DNA of 64,000 nucleotides from Pseudomonas fluorescens. GTDB lineage: Bacteria > Pseudomonadota > Gammaproteobacteria > Pseudomonadales > Pseudomonadaceae. Shown here in pieces: positions 55,942 through 64,000 of this stretch. The stretch is from positions 310,001 through 374,000 of the forward strand of contig NZ_JAGGOG010000003.1 in NCBI RefSeq assembly GCF_018614655.1. The letters are read 5' to 3'. Under the pieces are notes generated by a model. It worked only from the letters and a program-made list of their open reading frames with translations, made no database searches and was not told the DNA's origin. The position numbers and the translations under genes were made by a program. How positions within the stretch are numbered: the stretch's first letter is position 1; each line of letters begins with the position of its first letter.

Positions 55942-57840
55942 ATGCCCACGACGTTTCAAGAGATTCCCCGCAAGCGCCCGTCCACGCCCCTGCTCGACCG
56001 TGCTGATACGCCGGCCGGCCTGCGCCGTCTGGGTGAAGCCGAGCTGGAAACCCTGGCCGATGAGTTGCGCCTGGAATTGCTCTACACGGTCGGCCAGACC
56101 GGTGGGCATTTCGGTGCCGGCCTGGGCGTCATCGAGCTGACCATTGCGTTGCATTACGTCTTCGACACCCCGGACGACCGGCTGGTGTGGGACGTGGGTC
56201 ATCAGGCGTATCCGCACAAGATCCTCACCGGTCGTCGCGAGCGCATGGCTACCCTGCGCCAGAAGGACGGCATCGCCGCCTTCCCGCGTCGCTCCGAGAG
56301 CGAGTACGACACCTTTGGCGTCGGCCACTCCAGCACCTCCATCAGTGCAGCCCTGGGCATGGCGATTGCCGCCCGTCTGCAAAACAGCGATCGCAAGGCG
56401 ATTGCGGTGATCGGTGATGGCGCGCTGACGGCGGGCATGGCTTTTGAGGCGCTGAACCATGCGCCGGAAGTCAATGCCAACATGTTGGTGATCCTCAACG
56501 ACAACGACATGTCGATCTCGCGCAACGTCGGCGGGCTGTCCAACTACCTGGCGAAAATCCTGTCCAGCCGTACCTACGCCAGCATGCGCGAAGGCAGCAA
56601 GAAAGTGCTGTCGCGTCTGCCCGGCGCGTGGGAAATCGCCCGTCGTACTGAAGAATATGCCAAGGGCATGCTGGTCCCCGGCACCCTGTTCGAAGAGCTG
56701 GGCTGGAACTACATCGGCCCGATCGACGGCCATGACCTGCCGACCCTGATCGCCACCCTGCGCAATATGCGTGACCTCAAGGGCCCGCAGTTCCTGCACA
56801 TCGTCACCAAAAAAGGCAAAGGCTTCGCCCCGGCGGAAGTCGACCCGATTGGTTACCACGCCATTACCAAGCTTGAACCGGTGGACGCCCCCGCCGCTGC
56901 GCCGGAGAAAGCCAGCGGGCCGAAGTACTCCGGTGTGTTCGGCGAATGGCTGTGCGACATGGCCGCCGCTGACCCGCGCCTGGTGGGCATCACGCCGGCG
57001 ATGAAGGAAGGCTCCGACCTGGTGGCGTTCAGCGAACGCTTCCCGCTGCGCTATTTCGACGTAGCCATTGCCGAGCAACACGCGGTGACCTTCGCCGCCG
57101 GCATGGCCTGCGAAGGCGCTAAACCGGTGGTGGCGATTTACTCCACTTTCCTGCAGCGCGGTTACGATCAACTGATTCATGACGTGGCGGTGCAGAACCT
57201 TGACGTCCTGTTCGCTATCGACCGTGCCGGTTTGGTGGGCGAAGACGGCCCGACCCACGCCGGCAGTTTCGATTTGTCCTTCTTGCGCTGCATCCCTGGC
57301 ATGCTGGTGATGACGCCGAGCGACGAAAACGAGTTGCGCAAGATGCTCAGCACCGGCCACCTGTACAACGGCCCGGCAGCGGTGCGCTACCCGCGCGGCA
57401 CTGGCCCGAATGCGGTGATCGAGAAAGACCTGGAACCGATCGAGATTGGTAAGGGCATCGTCCGCCGCCAAGGCAGCAAGGTTGCTTTGCTGGTATTCGG
57501 TGTACAACTGGCCGAAGCCTTGAAAGTCGCCGAAAAAATCGACGCCACCGTGGTGGATATGCGTTTCGTCAAACCATTGGACGAAGCCCTGGTGCGCGAG
57601 ATTGCCGACCGCCATGAGCTGCTGGTGACTATCGAAGAAAACGCCATCATGGGCGGTGCCGGTGCGGCGGTCAGTGAGTTCCTGGCGCGGGAGAATATCC
57701 TCCAGTCGGTGCTGCACCTGGGCTTGCCGGATGTGTATGTCGAACACGCCAAGCCGGCGCAGATGCTGGCGGAGTGTGGGCTGGATGAAGCGGGGATTGA
57801 AGCTTCGGTTCGCCAGCGTATGGCACTGCTGGGGCTGTAG
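55942..57840 (+). CDS. dxs: 1-deoxy-D-xylulose-5-phosphate synthase
   Basis: A 632-residue thiamine-diphosphate enzyme, the first step of the MEP isoprenoid pathway. The thiamine motif [31 protein letters not shown] is present. The transketolase-like pyrimidine domain has [18 protein letters not shown], and the substrate site is near [16 protein letters not shown]. Length and the C-terminal [12 protein letters not shown] are typical. Located after ispA. Confidence 0.97.
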   Translation: MPTTFQEIPRKRPSTPLLDRADTPAGLRRLGEAELETLADELRLELLYTVGQTGGHFGAGLGVIELTIALHYVFDTPDDRLVWDVGHQAYPHKILTGRRERMATLRQKDGIAAFPRRSESEYDTFGVGHSSTSISAALGMAIAARLQNSDRKAIAVIGDGALTAGMAFEALNHAPEVNANMLVILNDNDMSISRNVGGLSNYLAKILSSRTYASMREGSKKVLSRLPGAWEIARRTEEYAKGMLVPGTLFEELGWNYIGPIDGHDLPTLIATLRNMRDLKGPQFLHIVTKKGKGFAPAEVDPIGYHAITKLEPVDAPAAAPEKASGPKYSGVFGEWLCDMAAADPRLVGITPAMKEGSDLVAFSERFPLRYFDVAIAEQHAVTFAAGMACEGAKPVVAIYSTFLQRGYDQLIHDVAVQNLDVLFAIDRAGLVGEDGPTHAGSFDLSFLRCIPGMLVMTPSDENELRKMLSTGHLYNGPAAVRYPRGTGPNAVIEKDLEPIEIGKGIVRRQGSKVALLVFGVQLAEALKVAEKIDATVVDMRFVKPLDEALVREIADRHELLVTIEENAIMGGAGAAVSEFLARENILQSVLHLGLPDVYVEHAKPAQMLAECGLDEAGIEASVRQRMALLGL

Positions 57841-57905
57841 CTCAGACGCCCAAAAAAGCGGATCAAATGTGGGTGTATCTACAAAATTGCGCCACGGTCT
57901 GATTT

Positions 57906-58023
57906 CTGTAGCCGCTGCCGAGGCACGAGGCTGCGATGGGTTTGGTGCGGCATTCCGACGTAGCGACCCTAGGGGCGGCCCTGCGGTCCGCATCGCAGCC
58001 TCGTGCCTCGGCAGCGGCTACAG
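57906..58023. repeat. MITE-like inverted-repeat element, copy 3
   Basis: Perfect 33-bp terminal inverted repeats (57906-57938 and 57991-58023) in the same orientation as copy 2. It lies in the 262-base gap between dxs and btuB. Confidence 0.88.
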
Positions 58024-58040
58024 AGTTTTCGGGAAGCCTG

Positions 58041-58065
58041 CATCGCAGGCAAGCCCGCTCCCACA
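58041..58065. repeat. Single REP sequence
   Basis: CATCGCAGGCAAGCCCGCTC then CCACA, a P. fluorescens REP half-element directly after the MITE-like copy 3. GCCTGCATCGCAGGC gives it a short stem. Confidence 0.6.
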
Positions 58066-58102
58066 TTGACTTTGTATTGTTCTTGAATGCTATGGAAAGC
58101 CC

Positions 58103-59995
58103 ATGAGCCGCCTTCGCTTCGCCCTGCCCCTCCTGCTGCTACCCGCCACCGACCTGCTCGCCGACAGTTTTGAGCGCGACGACGCCCTGAAGCTGCCCGA
58201 CGTGGTGATCAGTGCTAACCGCCAGGTTCAGGCACGCAATGACAGCAGCGCGGCTAACACCGTATTCACCCGTGATGACATCGACCGCTTGCAGCCCACC
58301 AGCGTGAGCGACCTACTCAGCCGGGTGCCTGGCGTACAGGTGGCACAAAGTGGCGGACGTGGCAGCCAGACTAACGTTTACATTCGCGGTACCGCGACGG
58401 CCCAAAGCCTGGTGCTGGTAGATGGCCAACGCATCAGCAGCTCCACCTCCGGCACCAGCAATCTGCAATACCTCAATATCCAGCAGATCGAGCGTGTGGA
58501 AGTGCTGCGCGGCTCACGGTCAGTGATCTACGGCAGCGATGCAATTGGCGGGGTGATTCAGATTTTCACCCGCCGTAACACCGAGGATGGCGTACAGCCC
58601 CGTGTGCATGTGGGCTTTGGCAGTAATCAAACATGGGAGCGTAGCCTGGGCTTGTCTGGTGGTGATGCGCAAACCCGCTTCAATCTCGGCGCCAGCCTTG
58701 ATGATACTGCTGGCATCAATCGAACCCACACCTCCTATCCCAGCGACGGCGATCACGATGCCTATCGCAACCAGGCGATCAGTTTCAGCCTGAGCCATGC
58801 TTTCAATGACGACATTGAAGCGGGCCTGAATGTGCTCGACAACCGTGGCAAGAGCGAATTTGACAATCCGTTTGGACGCTATGACACGAACTATCAAGTT
58901 TTCCAGCAAAAGCCCTACACCCGCTTCACGGTAAGCGATGTGAGCAGCTACGTTGACGCTCGCATCAACGACGCGTGGAAATCCCGGGTAGAGGTGGGCC
59001 ACAGCGAAAACCGTGAGGAAACCCTCGATAAGCTCAGCGACGACCGCAGCGTGTTCAACACCTACCGCAACTCGCTGAACTGGCAAAACGACCTGACCCT
59101 CAATGATCAGAACAGTCTGATCCTGGGCGGCGATTGGTACGAAGACCGGGTCAACAGCAGCACCACGCTCGCCGAAGACAGTCGCTGGAACCGTGCGGCG
59201 TTTATCCAGCACCGCTTTCAAGGGCAGTATTTTTCCACCGAACTGGGACTGCGCCGTGACCAGAATCAGCAGTTTGGCGGCCAGAACAGCTGGAGCGGCA
59301 CCCTCACCTTGCCCCTCAATGCGGACAATGACCTGCTGTGGAGCTACAGCGAGGGTTTTCGTGCCCCGACGTTCAACGACCTCTACTACCCGAACGACAA
59401 TGGCTTCAAAAACAGCAATCCGAACCTGAAACCCGAAACGTCAAAAAGCTACGAAGTGCAATGGCGCAGCCAGCTCAGCGATACCAGCCGCCTGGAAGCC
59501 TCGCTGTACCGGACCGACATCAAAGACGCGATCGTGTTCGGCAGCGACGGTCCGCAGAACGTTGCCACAGCACGTATCAACGGCTTCGAAGCCGCGCTCA
59601 AGCAAGAACTGTTCGGCTGGCAGAGCAGCCTCGCAATCGCACTGATCGATCCACGGGACCGCGACAGTGGGCACACACTGACCCGCCGAGCCAGGCGCAC
59701 CTTGAGCCTGGACCTCGACCGCCAGTTCGATCAGTTTGGTTTCGGCGCCAGCTGGCAAGCGGTAAGCAGCAGCTACGACGACCCGAAGAACCAGCAACCT
59801 ATCGGCGGCTATGGCTTGCTCGGACTACGGGGCAGTTGGACGCTCAATCGTGAGATCAAACTGGACATGAAGGTCGATAACCTGTTGAACAAGGACTACA
59901 CCCGCGCGCTGTATCAGTATCAAGGTACGCAGTATGGCTACCGCGAAGAAGGTCGGGCGTTGATGTTTGGGGTGACCTGGACGCCGCAGCTCTAA
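58103..59995 (+). CDS. btuB: TonB-dependent vitamin B12 receptor
   Basis: A 630-residue outer-membrane receptor. After a signal peptide (LPLLLLPATDLLADS), the TonB box is near DVVISANRQVQARNDSS. The plug domain contains DLLSRVPGVQVAQSGGRGSQTNVYIRG and VEVLRGSRSVIYGSDAIGGVIQI. The 22-strand barrel ends in MFGVTWTPQL. The BtuB type is supported by the btuF-like gene nearby. No B12-box riboswitch is seen upstream. Substrate is inferred. Confidence 0.85.
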   Translation: MSRLRFALPLLLLPATDLLADSFERDDALKLPDVVISANRQVQARNDSSAANTVFTRDDIDRLQPTSVSDLLSRVPGVQVAQSGGRGSQTNVYIRGTATAQSLVLVDGQRISSSTSGTSNLQYLNIQQIERVEVLRGSRSVIYGSDAIGGVIQIFTRRNTEDGVQPRVHVGFGSNQTWERSLGLSGGDAQTRFNLGASLDDTAGINRTHTSYPSDGDHDAYRNQAISFSLSHAFNDDIEAGLNVLDNRGKSEFDNPFGRYDTNYQVFQQKPYTRFTVSDVSSYVDARINDAWKSRVEVGHSENREETLDKLSDDRSVFNTYRNSLNWQNDLTLNDQNSLILGGDWYEDRVNSSTTLAEDSRWNRAAFIQHRFQGQYFSTELGLRRDQNQQFGGQNSWSGTLTLPLNADNDLLWSYSEGFRAPTFNDLYYPNDNGFKNSNPNLKPETSKSYEVQWRSQLSDTSRLEASLYRTDIKDAIVFGSDGPQNVATARINGFEAALKQELFGWQSSLAIALIDPRDRDSGHTLTRRARRTLSLDLDRQFDQFGFGASWQAVSSSYDDPKNQQPIGGYGLLGLRGSWTLNREIKLDMKVDNLLNKDYTRALYQYQGTQYGYREEGRALMFGVTWTPQL

Positions 59996-60025
59996 GCTGA
60001 TGGATCCGGTGCCAGGGCTGACGCC

Positions 60026-60107
60026 ATCGCGGGCAAGCCCGGCTCCTACAGTTGATCGAGTTGCCTGGACTCATCGTGTCAGTGTGGAAGCTGGCTTGCC
60101 TGCGAAA
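60026..60107. repeat. REP pair
   Basis: CATCGCGGGCAAGCCCGGCT (from 60026) and an inverted partner ending near 60107 (TGTGGAAGCTGGCTTGCCTG), in the gap between the convergent genes btuB and btuF. Confidence 0.65.
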
Positions 60108-60113
60108 GCGGCC

Positions 60114-60911
60114 TCAAAGACCCGGAGCAATCACCTGACACAACCTGGCCACCGCCTCCAGCATCTGCCCACTGGGCCGTTCCAAGCCCTTGTCCGGCAC
60201 CCGTAACAAATGCCCCTGTGCCACCGCCGCCACCTGCAGCCAAGCCTTCCACGCATCCAACTGAGCCTGATCACCGGCCAGAATCACCTCGGGGTTGCGC
60301 TGTAACACCGACTCGAGACTGACCTGCGGCGCCGGCAGTTTGAGGTCATCGAACACATTACGCGCACCGCACACACTCAACGCATCGCTGATGATCTGCC
60401 CCCCGCCCACGGTGTACAGCGGCTGATTCCACACCTGATAAAACACCCGCAACGGCTCTGCTCGGTAGTAACGCTGACGTAGCCCACTTAGGCGCTGGCG
60501 CAATTGCGCAGCCAGTTGCCGGCCGGCCTCGGCACGCCCCAGTTGCTGGGCAATGGCTTCGACCTGAGTGGTCAGTTGTTCGAGGCTATGGGGCTCGGCC
60601 ACGTAGACCGGGATGTTCATGCGCTGGAGCTGCTCACGCTGAGCCGGTCCGACGCTGCCGGGCCACAGCAGTATCAGGTCTGGCTTGAGACTGAGGAGTT
60701 GCTCCATGTCCAATTGGCCGTAACGCCCGACGGAGGCCACGTGCGTCAGTTGCGCAGGCCGATCACCACCATCGAGCACGCCCACCAGTAAATCGGCAGC
60801 GCCCAGTTCAACAACGATTTCAGACAGGGACGGCGCGAGACTGGCAACACGCTGCACAGCGCTGGCCGACACGCTGACGGCCAGCAGCAAAACCGCCAGC
60901 CAGGCGCGCAT
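60114..60911 (-). CDS. btuF: Cobalamin-binding periplasmic protein
   Basis: A 265-residue BtuF-type binding protein. A signal peptide ([18 protein letters not shown]) is followed by RVASLAPSLSEIVVELGAADLLVGV, LLSLKPDLILLWPGSVGP and VLQRNPEVILAGDQ. The ATG at 60911 overlaps the stop of the membrane-protein gene (TGATG). BtuC and BtuD are not in the window. Assignment as B12-binding rests on the family and on btuB. Confidence 0.85.
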   Translation of the reverse strand: MRAWLAVLLLAVSVSASAVQRVASLAPSLSEIVVELGAADLLVGVLDGGDRPAQLTHVASVGRYGQLDMEQLLSLKPDLILLWPGSVGPAQREQLQRMNIPVYVAEPHSLEQLTTQVEAIAQQLGRAEAGRQLAAQLRQRLSGLRQRYYRAEPLRVFYQVWNQPLYTVGGGQIISDALSVCGARNVFDDLKLPAPQVSLESVLQRNPEVILAGDQAQLDAWKAWLQVAAVAQGHLLRVPDKGLERPSGQMLEAVARLCQVIAPGL

Positions 60912-61330
60912 CAACCCAGCTGACGCGGAATGCGGTAGAGGTAGAACAGCACCAGGGTCGACAGCGCCAACAGAAACAATGGCACCGCTTCCAGGCCGAC
61001 GAAGACTGCCAGTGCGCCGATCCAGGCAGGCAACGCGGCAATCAGCAACGCCATGCGCCGACGGGCCGCCAGGGTGATCCAGGCAGCCGGTTCTTCAGGG
61101 GTATCGAGGGCTTTTTGCGTACTGATCAACGCGTGTTTATAACCATTGAAATAGCGCAGGCTGACAAACATCGACGCCACACCGGCGATAAACAATGGCA
61201 TGGCCAGCACCGGCAACAGCGGTTCGGTCTTGCCAAACACCAGGTTGATCACGAACAACGGCAGCAGCGCCAGGGCCAGGTACTGCCACCAGTTGACGGA
61301 CAGTCGCCGCCGGACCTGGCCACGGGTCAC
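60911..61330 (-). CDS. Small membrane protein between ribA and btuF
   Basis: A 139-residue protein with four hydrophobic segments ([60 protein letters not shown] and [17 protein letters not shown]). It starts with GTG, overlapping the ribA stop (GTGA), and is likely translated from the ribA mRNA. The family is conserved in Pseudomonas by position, but its function is unknown. Confidence 0.75.
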   Translation of the reverse strand: MTRGQVRRRLSVNWWQYLALALLPLFVINLVFGKTEPLLPVLAMPLFIAGVASMFVSLRYFNGYKHALISTQKALDTPEEPAAWITLAARRRMALLIAALPAWIGALAVFVGLEAVPLFLLALSTLVLFYLYRIPRQLG

Positions 61331-61944
61331 GCCCGGTCGGCCTCGCCCTGATGTTCGTTGCCCATCATGTGATCAAGCTTGCTGGCCTTGGTGGCCAGGT
61401 AGAGTTTGTTGTGCGGGTTGTGGCCGGTGTGCAGCGGCACGCGCTCGGCGACGGTGATGCCCATGTCGGTCAAGGCTTTGACCTTGCGCGGGTTGTTGGT
61501 CATCAAACGCAGGGACTTGACGCCCAGGTGCTCGAGCATCGGCAGGCAGATGGCGTAGTCACGCTGATCGGCGGCAAAACCCAGGCGCTCGTTGGCTTCG
61601 ACGGTGTCGGCGCCGCCGTCTTGCAGCTCGTAGGCGCGAATCTTGTTCAACAGGCCAATGCCACGGCCTTCCTGGCGCAAATACAGCAACACGCCACGGC
61701 CTTCGCGGGCGATGGCCTGCATCGCGGCTTCCAGTTGCGAACCGCAGTCGCAACGCTGGCTGAACAAGGCGTCGCCGGTCAGGCATTCGGAGTGCAAGCG
61801 GCCGAGTACTGGGGCGCCGTCGGCCACATCACCCAGGCTGAGGACGACGTGTTCGCGCCCGGTGGCTTCTTCAAGAAAACCGTGCATGGTGAACTGGGCA
61901 AAGGGGGTAGGCAGCTTGGAAGCGGCGACGAAAACGACGGGCAC
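61327..61944 (-). CDS. ribA: GTP cyclohydrolase II
   Basis: A 205-residue enzyme that opens the GTP ring to the pyrimidine precursor of riboflavin. Zinc ligands are in [20 protein letters not shown]. The catalytic [19 protein letters not shown] and [13 protein letters not shown] are clear. It is not fused to a RibB domain. Downstream genes overlap it by 4 bases. Confidence 0.96.
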   Translation of the reverse strand: MPVVFVAASKLPTPFAQFTMHGFLEEATGREHVVLSLGDVADGAPVLGRLHSECLTGDALFSQRCDCGSQLEAAMQAIAREGRGVLLYLRQEGRGIGLLNKIRAYELQDGGADTVEANERLGFAADQRDYAICLPMLEHLGVKSLRLMTNNPRKVKALTDMGITVAERVPLHTGHNPHNKLYLATKASKLDHMMGNEHQGEADRA

Positions 61945-62073
61945 CGTGTGCTCCTGATTTCAAATTACACAGAGGCGTGCATTGTAACAGCACGTTCCTA
62001 CAGACGCTTAAGCTGAATTATCGCTGATAAAGATCAATACGTTTGATTGGCCTTTGTCCTGGTTCTATGGGCC

Positions 62074-62802
62074 TCAGAACGGATACGGCTGGTTCCATCG
62101 CTCAAAAATAGGCTTCAACTCGCCATTTTTCACCAAGACCTCCATGCGCAAGTCAAACAGCGTGCGAAGCGCTTGACCCCGTCGGTTGTCGGCAAACCCG
62201 AGGAATAAAGGCAGCTCGGCGATGTGGGTGAGTTTGAACAGTGAGGGGTCAGGCGCCTGAACCAGGAGGAAGTTCGCCTCGGTCAGGGCGTCGATATAAA
62301 AGTCGGCACGCCCGTATTGCAGCATCGACAGAATGCCATTGCGACGCTCGATCTGCTTGAAGGTGTGGATGTTGGGCAAGTACTCGTTGTACTTATAGCC
62401 CCGCACCCAGGCCAGGCGGTAGGCGCCCAACGTGGCCAGGGTCGGTGCCGGGGTGGTCGCCAGCCCCAGCGCATAAATATGATCGGAGTCGAAGTTCCAG
62501 TGAGGGTACAACACACCTGTGGCTTCATCACGGTAGGAGCCGACCCACGCATCCACCTCGCCCCGCTGGGCCAGACCGACCGAACGCGTGTACGGTTCGG
62601 TACGCGCCTGAACCTTGACCCCCAGCGGCTCGAAGATGTGTCGCAACACATCCCAGGCCAGACCGCTGCCGTCGGCGTTGGTGTAGTCGTTCCAGGCTTC
62701 GCTGGCCAGACGGATCTCACTTGGGACCGTCGGAATTTCATCCGCACCCACCGAAGACACCACCACACACAGCAGGATCAGCAGCCAGCGGCGAACACCC
62801 AT
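62074..62802 (-). CDS. Periplasmic solute-binding protein (SBP_bac_3)
   Basis: A 242-residue secreted protein: signal peptide LLILLCVVVSSVGA, then LASEAWNDYTNADGSGLAWDVLRHIFEPLGVKV and GLAQRGEVDAWVGSYRDE. The fold is that of polar amino-acid-type binding proteins. No transporter genes are adjacent, so the ligand is unknown and a sensory role is possible. A GAGGAG Shine-Dalgarno sequence precedes the ATG at 62802. Confidence 0.85.
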   Translation of the reverse strand: MGVRRWLLILLCVVVSSVGADEIPTVPSEIRLASEAWNDYTNADGSGLAWDVLRHIFEPLGVKVQARTEPYTRSVGLAQRGEVDAWVGSYRDEATGVLYPHWNFDSDHIYALGLATTPAPTLATLGAYRLAWVRGYKYNEYLPNIHTFKQIERRNGILSMLQYGRADFYIDALTEANFLLVQAPDPSLFKLTHIAELPLFLGFADNRRGQALRTLFDLRMEVLVKNGELKPIFERWNQPYPF

Positions 62803-62838
62803 ATCGACTCCTCACGTAAAACACACACATGCCGAGCA

Positions 62839-62924
62839 TCAGCCAATAGCCCTACATAACGCAATAAAGGGTAGCGCACCGGCGGCCCTCAGGCACCCGA
62901 GGCCTTGGGCAGGGTGATCGGTTA
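62839..62924 (-). pseudogene. pgpA: Probable remnant of pgpA (phosphatidylglycerophosphatase A)
   Basis: Read on the minus strand just after thiL. A near-start GTAACCGATCACCC gives VTDHP if one base is restored. Then come TLPKASG, ALPFIAL and GYWLMLG in different frames with a stop. From memory these resemble the first 70 residues of Pseudomonas PgpA (TDHP, TLPKAPG, ALPF, GYWLMLG) with large pieces missing. pgpA normally follows thiL. Confidence 0.5.
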
Positions 62925-63887
62925 CAGCGTCTCGCGAAAATGCTGATAACCGCGAATGGCGGGAGTGATGTCTTGCCCGGCGGCATCCAGCAGGGCCACG
63001 CCCTGCCCCGGCGCCACACGGCCGACCACATGGATCGGCCAACCGCCGGCCAGCAACGGTGCCAGCTCGGCAGGTGGCAAGGTGAAGGCCAGCACGTAGT
63101 CGTCGCCACCGCTCAAGGCCGCGTCACGAGCGCCATCGTCGCCCAGAAACGCCAGCAGCGGCGCGGACAACGGCAGTTTCTGCCGCTCGATGAGCAAACT
63201 GACCGATGAGGCCTTGGCGATATGCCCGCAATCGGCCAAAAGACCGTCGGAAATATCCAGCGCGGACGTAGCCTTCCCGCGTAAAGCCAGGCCCAAGGCC
63301 AACTGCGGTTGCGGCGACCAATAGTGGGCGAGCAGCGGCTCAGCAATAGATGCTTCGGCCCTACGTTGCCCCAGCACCAGCGGCAAGGCACCGGCAGCGT
63401 TACCCAGCTCACCGCCCACACACAGCAGGTCACCCGGCCGTGCGCCGCTACGAGTCAACGCCAACCCCGTCGGCACCCGGCCAAATACGGTCATGGTCAG
63501 GCTCAGCGGCCCACGGGTGGTGTCACCGCCCACCAGACCCACGCCACAACTCAGCGCCATCGCGTTCAAACCCTGGGCATAGCGTTGCAGCCAATCGGCA
63601 TCAACCGTCGGGGTGGTCAGGGCAAGGGTAAAGGCAAGCGGATGGGCACCCATGGCCGCCAGATCGCTGACTGCCACGGCCAGCGAGCGCTGGCCGAGCA
63701 GAAACGGATCGCAGGGGTCGGCAAAATGCACGCCGGCCACCAGGGTATCGGTAGAAATCGCCAGCTGCTCCCCGGGAGGAACCGCCAGCAAGGCGCAGTC
63801 ATCGCCGATCCCCAGTGCAATGCCCTCGCCGCCCTGCGCACAAGGTGCGGCGGCGAAGTATTGGCGGATCAGCTCAAACTCGCCCAT
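62922..63887 (-). CDS. thiL: Thiamine-monophosphate kinase
   Basis: A 321-residue ATP-dependent kinase that makes thiamine diphosphate. PurM-like fold with GEFELIRQYFAAA, IGDDCALLAVPPGEQLAISTDTLVAGVHF, SDLAAMGAHPLAFTLAL and VGGDTTRGPLSLT. It follows nusB by 18 bases, a conserved pair. Confidence 0.96.
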   Translation of the reverse strand: MGEFELIRQYFAAAPCAQGGEGIALGIGDDCALLAVPPGEQLAISTDTLVAGVHFADPCDPFLLGQRSLAVAVSDLAAMGAHPLAFTLALTTPTVDADWLQRYAQGLNAMALSCGVGLVGGDTTRGPLSLTMTVFGRVPTGLALTRSGARPGDLLCVGGELGNAAGALPLVLGQRRAEASIAEPLLAHYWSPQPQLALGLALRGKATSALDISDGLLADCGHIAKASSVSLLIERQKLPLSAPLLAFLGDDGARDAALSGGDDYVLAFTLPPAELAPLLAGGWPIHVVGRVAPGQGVALLDAAGQDITPAIRGYQHFRETL

Positions 63888-63905
63888 CAGGGACTCAAGC
63901 GCTGA

Positions 63906-64000
63906 TCAGCGCTTGAACGCCTTCACTTCGGCTTCGCGCAAGCGCGGGGCCAACTTGTCGAGCACGCCGTTGACGAACTTGTGACCGTCGGTGGAACCGT
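63906..64000 (-). CDS. nusB: Transcription antitermination factor NusB, C-terminal end
   Basis: Only the last 31 codons are present: [21 protein letters not shown] then EAEVKAFKR before a [12 protein letters not shown] is the NusB hallmark near its C-terminus. The gene continues beyond position 64000. NusB with NusE binds BoxA of rRNA leaders. The position before thiL is the normal one. Confidence 0.92.
   Translation of the reverse strand, partial: GSTDGHKFVNGVLDKLAPRLREAEVKAFKR

Noticed and set aside
55867..57993. A 708-codon minus-strand open frame opposite dxs
   Set aside because: It covers dxs and the repeat beyond it and starts in an inverted-repeat element. No family features were seen.
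57841..58102. A cobalamin riboswitch before btuB
   Set aside because: No B12-box sequence or matching long leader is present. The gap is filled by a MITE-like element and a REP sequence.
58066..58102. A sigma70 promoter immediately before btuB (TTGACT and TATGGA)
   Set aside because: Spacing is 19 bases and the start of transcription would fall at or after the ATG.

Overview
The window is chromosomal DNA of a Pseudomonas, most likely of the P. fluorescens group. The evidence is high GC, gene content and order close to the P. aeruginosa holA-lipA-rodA-proA and mpl-eut-ppa-ispA-dxs-ribA-thiL-nusB regions as I remember them, and REP and inverted-repeat elements typical of P. fluorescens between genes. 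No tRNA, rRNA, CRISPR array, transposase or integrase was seen.

Region 1 (1-16950) is cell-envelope housekeeping. After the holA end and the ribosome-rescue gene arfA come the lytic transglycosylase sltB3 and an LD-carboxypeptidase. A long minus-strand run follows: proA-nadD-rsfS-rlmH-mrdA-rodA-sltB1-rlpA-dacC-ybeD-lipB-lipA. It joins NAD and proline synthesis, ribosome maturation, the elongasome PBP2/RodA pair, peptidoglycan trimming and lipoate attachment. mpg and a DedA-PAP2 fusion lie at its far side.

Region 2 (16950-26200) is mixed: a Lon-N-domain protein, lrgAB, a MaoC hydratase, a MORN-repeat lipoprotein fused to a C13 caspase-like peptidase, a Rossmann protein, ubiX and mpl. Next to mpl is an unrecognised 399-residue protein with the N-terminal composition of a type III effector and an hrp-box-like promoter.

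Region 3 (26200-38100) is aerobic ethanolamine use: EatR, a sigma54 promoter, aldehyde dehydrogenase, ethanolamine permease and the cobalamin-dependent ammonia-lyase EutBC. GNAT, DedA, MtfA-like, ppa and an orphan S24-type repressor follow.

Region 4 (38100-50820) is an ectoine/hydroxyectoine import and catabolism cluster: enuR, ehuBCDA on the plus strand and eutB-eutC-doeA-doeB-doeX-doeC-doeD on the minus strand. A CTAG-centred motif recurs upstream of enuR/ehuB, eutB and, more weakly, doeC, and is a candidate EnuR operator.

Region 5 (50990-54620) is accessory: an internally deleted, frame-broken rhs gene that keeps its C-terminal toxin tip, a cognate immunity candidate, two near-identical tandem hairpins, and a Fic protein.

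Region 6 (54700-64000) returns to core metabolism: xseB-ispA-dxs, btuB, then minus-strand nusB-thiL, a likely pgpA remnant, a periplasmic solute-binding protein, ribA, a small membrane protein and btuF. The B12 uptake genes fit with the cobalamin-dependent ethanolamine lyase of region 3.
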